A stretch of 64,000 nt of DNA from Tridacna crocea (lineage: Eukaryota > Mollusca > Bivalvia > Cardiida > Cardiidae). The stretch lies in NCBI GenBank assembly GCA_943736015.1, contig OX031069.1, positions 39,590,728-39,654,727 of the forward strand, read 5' to 3'. Below, piece after piece: positions 57,001-64,000 of this stretch. The notes below the pieces were generated by a model. That model made no database searches and was not told where the DNA came from. It saw only the letters and a program-made list of their open reading frames with translations. The position numbers were made by a program, and so were the translations under genes. Positions within the stretch are counted from its first letter, which is position 1. Each line of letters opens with the position of its first letter.

Positions 57001-60000
57001 ACCTGGGATCAGAAGAGACCGGTGTGTTCAGTGTGGACGAAAACAAAACTTTGAAACTGACGTACACAGCGGATAAGGGCGACTTCAAAAGGTAAAGTAT
57101 CTATCCCTATACTTATTACTGTCTGAGGCCCCTAACTCATCGGTAAAATTCGACGTTTTCATAAAAGCTCTTCCGTAAATCTCGGGTGCTTCCGTCTTTT
57201 GATATGAGATGTACGAGTCGAAGAATCACTAACTCATCGGTGGTATCAGGACATTTGCTCCCTGGACATCTGCCCCCAGACTTTTGCCCCCTTAGTACAC
57301 TTGTCCCCTGGATATCTGCCCCAGGGCATTTGCCCCCATAGGACATCTGCCCCCCGGACATCTGCCACCTGGACATTTGCCCCCGTAGGACATCTGCTCC
57401 CTTAGGACATTTGGCCCCCGAACATTTGCCCCCTGTGGACATCTGCCCCCCACCCCGACAATCGCCCTGTTAGGACCTCCGCCCTCCCCCACATTTGCCC
57501 TGGTAAGACATTTGCCCCCGTAGGACAACTGCTTCCTGGGAACCATAAGCCTCTTCTAAATGATGTTGAAGAACCAATAACGTCTGAATTTTGCTTTATT
57601 TTTCTTAAAATGCAATGAAATCAATTAATCAGCCGAAGATTTTCAGCAAAATAGCACTTAACGATACAACACCTGAGAAGTCTTTTTTATAGTGCCGGTC
57701 AAACTTACTATAGACAATATACAGGTACCTCAAAGTTGCTTTTTTTGAGATTGTCCCTTAAAGGAGCTCGACATCCAAGTTGTAAACAAACTGAGGAGGC
57801 AGATGTCCAGGGGGCAGATGTCCGGGGGGGGGCACATGTCTGGGGGGCAGATGTCCGGGGGGGCACATGTCTGGGGGGCATATGTCATAGGTTGGCAGAT
57901 GTCCGGGGGGCAAACGTCCAGGTGGCAGGTGTCCTATAGGGCAAAAGTCCGGGAGCACAAGTTCGGGGGGGCACAAGTCCGGGGGGCAAATGTCCTAGAC
58001 CCCTCATCGGTAAACATCGTATAGCATTGACGTTTTCGTAAAGGCTATTCGGCCAATCTCGGCAGCTTCCTTCTATTGATATGAAAGTTTGGGGCTGTAG
58101 ACCTGAAAGTAATTTCAAAACTTGGGTTGCGTTGCAGTCGATGTAGAGCAAGATTCGACTGCATAAAAACGCGCAGTCTCAGCTTTGAGCTGCATTTTCC
58201 GCTTGTAAATGTCAGTTTGTTTTATTTCGCAATCCAAGGGTCAGTTTATAACCTCCGGAAAAACGAATTTTAAAACTTTCTAAACAATTCCAGAATTATT
58301 ATTTACTTTTACCTGATTTTGAAATTTATCTTTTTTTCTGCCAGCGACTTATTCTTAGACCGACTACACAATAGCATATCGTCATCTCAAATTTATTTCG
58401 ATACTTTTGAATAGTGCGATTTAAGTTAAACCCTATCCTGCTACAAAGCTAAAATAAAATTTTCAGTTCAATAGTAAAACCGCAACAATTGCTTTGTCAA
58501 GATTATGTTTTGTGGAACAGTATCTCCTTTCCGGACAGTGTAGATCCAAGATCAGGCTGCACGTTCTGTGCAGCCTGACCTTGATCCACACTGTCCGCAA
58601 AAGGTCAGTGGGTCGCGCTTGGCAGCCTTAGGCTTAAGACGTACATGTATTTTCAAACCAACATTGTTTAATTTCGGCCACTACTTGGCCTGTATCTTTA
58701 CTTTTCAGACAAGCTGTGATCACCTTACAATGTATGCCGGCGTCGGTTTTCGACTTCTTTGTGGCTGGTGAGGAGAGGGATATTGGAAATGATACTATTA
58801 TATATGTGAGTAGCCCTGACAGACGTTTATCTTTGTTCCTGTGTTGACTGTTTACCAAACGAAATAATTTTAACCCTGTTCAAATTGGAATCTGTTTGTA
58901 GAAGACAAATTGAAATGTTATAACACATGAAAACGTTGAGGGGAAAATGAGAAAAATGCCGTTTATCAGATTTTTGTTTTTATCCCCTATGCTGCTAAGC
59001 GCGACTTATTGACCATTTGCGGACAGCGTAGATCAAGATCAGACTGCACATAACGTGCAGTCTGATCTTAGATCTACACTAACCTATAAGGACATATTTT
59101 CCACCAAATTTAACTTAAGAAACAGCAAAATGTGAGGTTTTAATATCGACAAAAAAACGAAATTTCACACACTAGGTAGGATAAGGGTTTATGACAGTGC
59201 AGTTCTGATTTTGATATGCCATTTCAGAAAACGCTGGGTTGCGCTTGAGGTATAAGTCTTTTCTGAGATTGTTGTGCATACAGCGCCAAAAAAGTAAGCC
59301 AATATTAGTTGTACGGTCAGGTGGCAGGGGACTTGGAAACTTGTTCACGGCTGTGGTTAATCATGTCGCCCCGAGCCGAAGGCGAGGTGGCGACATGATT
59401 CACCACAGCCGTGAACAAGTTTCCAAGTCCCCTGCCATCTGACCGTACAACGAATTTATTACACTGCAAAGTTCTACCTTTTTAAAGCGCGTTAATCAAA
59501 ATTTTCCTGTTTTATAATTTCACGAATCGAGTATGCTGACGAGATAGAAATTCCCTTCCGAGTGCCCCAATTCAATGAAAACTAACGTCACTGGAAACTG
59601 ACGTCACTATTTAAAACGTGCAGTTTGGTGCAAAAATGTGCAGTCTGGTGATCGATCGACGTCGCCATTTTGGATGTTGTGTTGCACGTGTAGTGATGTT
59701 TACGGGGCACTCAAAAGGGAAACTGGTTTTACGTGGTTTTTGCCAGGGAACATGATATATGTTCCCGGCATGTTAACCAATCAGATCACGAGACATTTCT
59801 TTGCAGTATAATAAAGTAACCTGTCCCTTTCCCGTATTTGTGAGTCATTCAATGCAGTCTGATGTCGATGTACACTATCCGACCAAGAGCATGGCGTGGC
59901 ACTTTTGCTGCCTAAGGCTTATTCTTGTTGGATTGTATTTAAAAAAAAAAACTTTCAGTCCCATAAAAGTACGATAATATAGCTGGTCCATTGCGTATAC

Positions 60001-60209
60001 TCTACCCCACTCCATTCCCAAACGCTAGTTCTTTTTTCTTTTCTTCTTCTCTATAATTATAATGAATTGAACAATATGTGTATAATCAATAAAAAAAAAA
60101 GTGAAAGCTACATCTTGAGTCGTAACTATCTTTAACTCATTACCACACGACGATATTGTAGACTGGTCCAAATTGAAAGCATTTGCAAACAACAAAATAA
60201 AAGTGACTG

Positions 60210-60242
<33 letters not shown>

Positions 60243-60662
60243 TGAAGGGTAGAAAACATTGCGGGAAAAGGAGAAAATGCTGGTTACCAGCATTTTCTCC
60301 TTTTCCCACAATGTTTTCTAAAGGCTTCTTTCACAGGGGCGTCAGAAGTAGGGATTGTGTGGTAATGGGTTAAAGTTATCAGGAAACTGTAACACTAATA
60401 GCCATGGAAGGTTTTGCCTAACAAGACGATTGTAAAATTAGATTTTAAATGTTATTTATCAATATTACAGGAAATGACGTTCGCAAGTAAGCACGCATGC
60501 GCATACGCACCAACTATAGGTCCAACTGCCAAAGTTGTTCCAAAAGGATTGAATGGAGGTGAAATATTTGCTATTGTGTAAGTACGCTTTCTTGATTTTG
60601 TTGTAGTTATTATATCTTTTGCAACAAGTTAAAAACTTTTAAAAAAAAAGTAAAGGTTGGTA

Positions 60663-60694
<32 letters not shown>

Positions 60695-63186
60695 CAGGAG
60701 GTGGAGGAGTATAATTATTATTATAAGTAGAAGTAGTAGTGTCTCCTTCAAGCGTCTGCAGGACAATAAGAGTTGAATATGTGACCCGTCACACAAAAAA
60801 AGGCCATCTGAGAATTCCGTATATCACTTTAAATGAAAAAAAGATCAACGATTGTGCAGGTCAACTTTAGCTGATAGTTCAAAAATGATTGTATAACAAG
60901 GTACAATGACCTTTTTTCATACAGGAAATGTCATACAAGCGAAAAGTGTCGACCCTGGTCAGCCTGCGCAATTCCCGCAGCCTGACCAGGGTTGACGCTT
61001 TTCGCAGTTCCCACATGATCCCTTTTCTCGAGATATGTACAACCTCATGTCGTTGTTTTATTCTTTCAGATTTTTCTCTTTGATTGCGGCATACGTCGTG
61101 TTTGGCATGGCTTACCAAAAGTTAGTGAACAAAGCTACGGGAAAGGAAATTTGTCCTAACCATAGTTTCTGGTGTAGTCTTCCGGGCATCAAGGTCTGTG
61201 TGTCTGTGTGTGTGTCTGTCTGTCAGTCTATATGTCTTTCTCTATGTGTGTGTGTGTGTGTCTGCCTGTCTTTCCATATACTTCTGGCATTGCTCCCCTT
61301 CTTCAAAAAATGCTAAATTGCCCATGTTCATACCATCTAAAAGTGTTGATATACAAATACCATGTGTCTGACAGTATATATGGTATTGTCAGTCAATTCC
61401 CCAGTCGCCCTACTGCTTGAAACTAGAAGGTGATTGGCTCGATAGCCCACATTTGCGACAGGATTCATTCTTCTATGTCCCCTAAATATTGGTAACCATG
61501 GAGGAAATAACCAGTGCCTTGGAAAGAGTATTAGGTTAAGGCAGTACTAATAAGCTGGTCCCTCTCTCGATTTCTTGTCTGCATGTAGGACCATGGCCAG
61601 TTGGTCATTGGTGTGTACGTGGATCTAACAGAACAGAAGATATAGAGGATCTGATATAAGTGCGATTTTGAGAGAAGATTTTACTAAAAAAGTCAAGGGA
61701 AATATTATTAAGCGAGCCTTTGGCGAGCCTAATAACATTTTTTCTTGATGAGTTTAATAAAACCTTATATCAAAAGCCCGCGATTGTCAGATTCTTTTTA
61801 TCACATAACGATATTTCACAAAATATAGATCATTATGCAAAAACGTTCATGAATGCACCCCAGGTAGTATCCATAAGACCCATTCACTTCTAAGAAATAC
61901 ATACAAAATTACGTCAAAAATGACGTCACACAAATGTGATATCAAACGTGTATAAGATAAGAAAATTCGTAATGGGTATATTACACTGAAATCAAGGGAG
62001 GTTATGTGATAAATAGAGGATATTTGTTTTTTTTCGGTGAAAGATTGAAATTTATTTCATCGAGTGAAAACCATCGGTAATATTTTCACGAGTGGCGCAG
62101 CCACTCATGAAAATATTACCGATGGTGTTCACTCGATGAAACAAATTTCGATCTTTCACCGAAAAATACAAATTCTATTTATTTCATGCTTTTAATCCTT
62201 TCTGGGAGGAGCTTTATCAAAATCCAGTACAGTAACTGTTCTTTTCCGTTTTTCCCCGTGACGTACCCCTCCCGCATAGCAACGCATTACAATATTACGT
62301 CAAGCGCTGGAAATCTTAGGTGTTTGACGTCATATTTCCCATCCGGTTGTGAGGCACGCGCAATTTACCTAGACAACAAGAACGTGAAAATCGGTACTTT
62401 CACTGGTGGAACCAGTGTAAGATCTAAAAAATATTTTCACTGCTATTTTTCGATACCCTACCGGAAAGTATGAAATAAAATATGATACTATATGCTTCAA
62501 TCATTTATAAAATATCGGTTAAACATAATGAGTATAAGCTATGTTCTGATAAAAGGAAGCTCAGTGCATCACTGTGATGTATTAATACTAAGTCGTCGAA
62601 TGTTTTCGGGGGTAAACTGGAATCACCTATCTGTCCGTGTGTACGTCCGTCCGTGCGTCCGTCCGTCCGTCCGTCCGTGTGTCCGTCTGTTTAGAAAATA
62701 CTAGTAATTTTGTGTCGCAATCGCCTCCTACAGTTTTCCTTCGATTGTATTTAAACTCTGCACTTATATTAATCAATATATTGAAGACTTGCAAGACGTA
62801 ATTTTCAAATGCCAACTCTTCCTGGTTGAGGAATTATCGCCCTTTGAACTTGACACTTTTTTTTTTCTGTCAAAGTGCTGGCGGGGGTATTAAGTTAGAT
62901 TCACTAACAGCTCTAGTTTCATTTGGTTCAACAACTGACTGAATCATCAAGCAGAATGGTCCTTCGGCAGGCCGAAAATTTACCCGAAGCAAAAAGTTTC
63001 GAGCCATGTCAGCCTGCGCGGACTGCGCAGGCTGACATGGCTCGAAATTTTTTGTCATTGCACTAAGCCCCTTTTTTTTCCTGGAGCATGTCTCATCTAC
63101 ATGTAGTAATATCTGATTACCATTTTCTATTTCAGCATGTGTTCAAATCAGAGCAGGACAAAGGTCACCAGTATGACAGTATATAG
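53872..63186 (+). CDS. Cation-dependent mannose-6-phosphate receptor/ATG27-like MRH membrane protein
   Basis: Seven exons (53872-54035, 55281-55383, 56958-57091, 58709-58805, 60471-60577, 61070-61193, 63136-63186) join in phase to 780 nt (259 residues). Residues 1-21 are a signal peptide. The lumenal MRH domain has eight cysteines (26, 32, 34, 72, 85, 91, 142, 176) and sequons NVS, NYT, NDS, NKT and NDT. One membrane helix spans about 196-217 (IFAIVFFSLIAAYVVFGMAY), followed by YQKL, as in mammalian M6PR. The 42-residue cytosolic tail ends in YDSI, a YxxPhi endocytic/lysosomal signal. Of the four M6P-binding residues of M6PR, counterparts of Arg (R134), Glu (E155/156) and Tyr (Y166) are visible. 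Gln is not clear. Likely role: Golgi-endosome cargo receptor; sugar binding is uncertain. Confidence 0.85.
54050..54362. repeat. Dispersed repeat L, long copy
   Basis: TATACTTCCGCAAAACGAAT, CTGTCTGTCCGTGTGTCCGT, CAACTCTTCCTGGTTGAGGA and TGACAGCTCTAGTTTTG. It begins 14 bp after exon 1 of the MRH gene. Confidence 0.8.
54620..54803. repeat. MITE family C, diverged copy
   Basis: TTAATTCTTATCCTGCTGAA at the left. The hairpin CTTCACGTTCTGTGCTGTCT is imperfect. Confidence 0.75.
54950..55175. repeat. MITE family D, copy
   Basis: Right end GTGTGGTAAAGAGTTAA, palindrome around 55005-55072. It lies in MRH intron 1. Confidence 0.85.
55281..55383 (+). CDS. MRH receptor exon 2
   Basis: Acceptor ATTTAG, donor GTAAGA. 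Encodes WANVSNKDDELFSWNPCF and DSDCVEVA, with the FxWNPC and DC elements of MRH domains. Immediately followed by a CT microsatellite. Confidence 0.88.
55394..55450 (+). repeat. (CT)n microsatellite
   Basis: Interrupted CT repeat beginning 11 bp after MRH exon 2. Confidence 0.9.
55594..56042. repeat. MITE family D split by a family E insertion
   Basis: Left D part TTAACTCTTTACTAAAGGAC to the palindrome (55594-55759), then a complete E copy, then the D right part GGATTGTTTGGTAAAGGGTC (55989-56042). Confidence 0.88.
55760..55988. repeat. MITE family E, copy 4, nested in D
   Basis: TTAACCCTTTACTCCATAGA and TGGGATAAAGGGTTAA ends; palindrome intact with GCTCATGACGAGC at the centre. Confidence 0.9.
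56207..56765. mobile_element. Element P with a Cys-rich open-frame remnant
   Basis: TIRs as in 35148-35548. Between them, from ATG 56408, one frame reads CRICNDLLPKIKQ, then CQLCDQSIIRG. After a frame change it continues ISAPDHGMLTYVCGHCFMLN and RKRFVKRYF. CxxC pairs suggest a zinc-binding protein piece. I do not recognise the family. Confidence 0.7.
56958..57091 (+). CDS. MRH receptor exon 3
   Basis: Acceptor TTGTTAG, donor GTAAAG. Encodes VCMIRKGIPKELIYDLGS through LKLTYTADKGDFKR, with an NKT sequon. Phases match the neighbouring exons. Confidence 0.88.
57237..57546 (+). repeat. Minisatellite, about 14-bp unit GGACATCTGCCCCC
   Basis: About 20 degenerate units with length variation (GGACATTTGCCCCCGTA, GGATATCTGCCCC). 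A short unrelated 240-bp spacer separates it from the inverted block. Confidence 0.88.
57790..58003 (-). repeat. Minisatellite, inverted block GGGGGCAGATGTCC
   Basis: About 14 units on the other strand (GGGGGCACATGTCT, GGGGGCAAACGTCC, GGGGGCACAAGTCC). Confidence 0.88.
58426..58637. repeat. MITE family C, complete copy
   Basis: TTAAACCCTATCCTGCTACA and GGCAGCCTTAGGCTTAA ends. The stem is AGATCAGGCTGCACGTTCTG with GTGCAGCCTGACCTTGATC, another matched change (GGCTG/CAGCC). Confidence 0.86.
58709..58805 (+). CDS. MRH receptor exon 4
   Basis: Acceptor CTTTTCAG, donor GTGAGT. Encodes QAVITLQC after the junction Arg, equivalent to RAVVMISC in M6PR, then GEERDIGNDTIIY. Confidence 0.9.
58983..59190. 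repeat. MITE family C, copy
   Basis: CCCCTATGCTGCTAAGCGCG at the left, GGTAGGATAAGGGTTTA at the right. Confidence 0.8.
59308..59816. repeat. Element I, copy 2 (inverted)
   Basis: Foldback GTACGGTCAGGTGGCAGGGG at 59310-59453, then a body ending GACATTTCTTTGCAGTATAA, the reverse complement of the left end at 46792. Confidence 0.82.
60132..60373. repeat. MITE family D with a 30-bp T tract
   Basis: TTAACTCATTACCACACGAC and GTGTGGTAATGGGTTAA ends. A homopolymer of T at 60212-60241 replaces part of the left body. Lies 98 bp upstream of MRH exon 5. Confidence 0.9.
60471..60577 (+). CDS. MRH receptor exon 5 (end of lumenal domain)
   Basis: Acceptor ATTACAG, donor GTAAGT. Encodes EMTFASKHACAYAPTIGP and the start of the membrane helix (GEIFAIV). 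Confidence 0.9.
60662..60694 (+). repeat. (ATG)n microsatellite
   Basis: About eleven TGA/ATG triplets. Confidence 0.9.
60935..61008. repeat. Hairpin family B, copy
   Basis: GCGAAAAGTGTCGACCCTGG and CCAGGGTTGACGCTTTTCGC arms. Stem pairs differ from the family form in register. Confidence 0.82.
61070..61193 (+). CDS. MRH receptor exon 6 (membrane helix and tail)
   Basis: Acceptor TCTTTCAG. Encodes FFSLIAAYVVFGMAYQKLV and PNHSFWCSLPGIK, matching the FPHLAFWQDL tail segment of mammalian M6PR. The donor AAG|GTCTGT is weak and runs straight into a TG-rich microsatellite. Confidence 0.88.
61194..61263 (+). repeat. TG-rich microsatellite at a splice donor
   Basis: TGTGTGTCTGTGTGTGTCTG-type repeat starting directly at the MRH exon 6 donor. 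Confidence 0.85.
61589..61645 (+). other. Possible alternative terminal exon of the MRH receptor
   Basis: After TCTGCATGTAG an in-phase stretch encodes DHGQLVIGVYVDLTEQKI and TAG. It also carries a YxxPhi motif (YVDL), and AATAAA lies at 61756-61761 within repeat F. The pyrimidine tract is weaker than at 63136. It could be chance. Confidence 0.35.
61640..62015. repeat. Element F, copy 2 (inverted)
   Basis: Hairpin GAGAAGATTTTACTAAAAAA with complement, then a body (CACATAACGATATTTCACAA, AATTACGTCAAAAATGACGT) that is the reverse complement of 12115-12350. Confidence 0.82.
62028..62480. repeat. Element G, half copy
   Basis: Outer hairpin 62032-62165, one body arm (CGCATAGCAACGCATTACAA) and the end CTACCGGAAAGTATGAAAT, where the palindrome centre would be. 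Confidence 0.82.
62590..62930. repeat. Dispersed repeat L, long copy
   Basis: GAATGTTTTCGGGGGTAAAC, tandem CCGT units, CAACTCTTCCTGGTTGAGGA and AACAGCTCTAGTTTC. Confidence 0.8.
62991..63053. repeat. Hairpin family B, copy with swapped stem pairs
   Basis: GTTTCGAGCCATGTCAGCCT pairs perfectly with AGGCTGACATGGCTCGAAAT. About 80 bp upstream of the terminal MRH exon. Confidence 0.85.
63136..63186 (+). CDS. MRH receptor terminal exon (preferred)
   Basis: Acceptor TTTCTATTTCAG is strong and the phase is correct. Encodes HVFKSEQDKGHQYDSI and TAG. The last four residues are a YxxPhi sorting signal, and an AATAAA lies 290 bp downstream. A competing terminal exon is at 61589-61645. Confidence 0.65.
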   Translation, partial: HVFKSEQDKGHQYDSI

Positions 63187-64000
63187 AGACTTTAATTTTA
63201 TTTTTCTTTAGTGTTCTCAGTTTTTTGCGATTGTAGTATCGTAATGTAATGATAATTCGATATGCGACAATGTTTCGTGTATATAACGCAACATCAAATT
63301 CCACAGAGACCATGTTTTTTTTTTACTTTGTAATATCCTTTGAACTCATTGTCATATTTAGACTGTTAGCCCGGCCCAGGGTGCTTTTTCTTAACAGTGC
63401 AGACTGATGTATGTCGTGCACAGTCAGAAACTGTAAATCTTTTTACCAACACAAAAGAACATTGAAATATAGGAAAATAAATCTAAATCAGGGCTGAAAA
63501 TGTTCATAGATATATACCTACACGTATATCTGTAGTTGCATAGAACATAAACATATCCATAACAGATTGGTTAACAAAATATAACTCATATTAAGACGGA
63601 CATGGAACATTAATTAGTAAAAAAAAATCTACTCAGTAATCATTCTTGTTATCATCTAGCATTATTGTTGTTATTGTTTTCATCGCTGCTGTTGACTTTA
63701 CAGTCTTTACTTCTTTTTATTTATCTGTTACAAAATGAACCTTACTGACTTAAAATTATGATTGAATGGGGGCCATTTTTATAAATTACAGTAAATGATT
63801 TCCCTTTTCCGGATCAAGACTAATACATGTAGCAGGTTGGTCCTTTCACCTGTATTTCTTTGTTTTTATCCGTGATTCCGTGTGGGAGTTTGCGATAAAT
63901 ATGACAGTTATCTACGGCGTATTCGTAAAGTCCTCATGTGAATCAAATTCTATTCAAAACCATCAGGAAATAATTAAATATCAGTTGTTTTCATGAACAT
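63187..64000 (+). other. 3' UTR and downstream sequence of the MRH gene
   Basis: AT-rich with no coding signal. It includes the AATAAA at 63476. Beyond that I see no repeat or gene. Confidence 0.5.
63476..63481 (+). promoter_or_regulatory. Candidate polyadenylation signal of the MRH receptor gene
   Basis: AATAAA about 290 bp after the stop codon at 63186, in AT-rich sequence with no intervening repeat recognised. Confidence 0.5.

Larger units (their letters stand above)
57133..58100. repeat. Repeat K copies flanking an inverted minisatellite pair
   Basis: CTCATCGGTAAAATTCGACG at 57136 and CTCATCGGTAAACATCG at 58005, in the same direction, enclose the two minisatellite blocks. Confidence 0.75.

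Noticed and set aside
57137..58024. Gly/Pro/Cys-rich repeat proteins in both directions
   Set aside because: Translations of the GGACATCTGCCCCC minisatellite. Unit length varies and breaks frame.

Overview
The window is invertebrate nuclear DNA. It is intron-rich, AT-rich in non-coding parts, full of short palindromic mobile elements, and has no operons or bacterial genes. The hairpin-rich MITEs, tRNA-derived SINEs and Tc1/mariner remnant suggest a mollusc. From memory, the hairpins with the core CAGCCTGCGCAG resemble those of heterodont bivalves such as dreissenid mussels. This is a recollection, not a search result.

Four protein-coding loci can be supported. (1) 446-44305, plus strand: the last 12 visible exons of an SLC23 nucleobase/ascorbate transporter, whose 5' end lies outside the window. 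All 11 visible junctions keep frame, giving 565 residues. (2) 31222-36240, minus strand: an intact two-exon gene for a secreted 569-residue protein with a coiled coil, a long unrecognised region and two C-terminal Ig-like domains. (3) 23437-25669, minus strand: a frameshifted paralogue of (2). Loci 2 and 3 both lie inside the 17.4-kb intron 7 of the transporter, on the opposite strand. (4) 53872-63186, plus strand: a seven-exon type I membrane protein of the cation-dependent mannose-6-phosphate receptor/ATG27 (MRH) class, 259 residues, with a C-terminal YDSI sorting motif and AATAAA at 63476.

Most of the rest is repeats. There are five main small palindromic families, called A-E here. C, D and E end in TTAA, which suggests piggyBac-like mobilisation. 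D and E share one central palindrome but differ at four paired positions, each change matched on the other arm. A, B and C share a related hairpin core with matched changes. Larger elements include a 2.8-kb element with about 500-bp inverted arms (12779-15574), an 860-bp palindrome (50615-51475), inverted pairs of elements H, I and J, an inverted pair of 14-bp minisatellites (57237-58003), a 144-bp tandem array interrupted by a MITE, three tRNA-headed SINEs, and a decayed mariner with intact TIRs and TA target duplication (51727-52700).

The expressed genes have no obvious functional link: a plasma-membrane transporter, a secreted Ig protein and an endolysosomal sorting receptor. The nesting of the Ig pair in the transporter intron is the main point of gene organisation.
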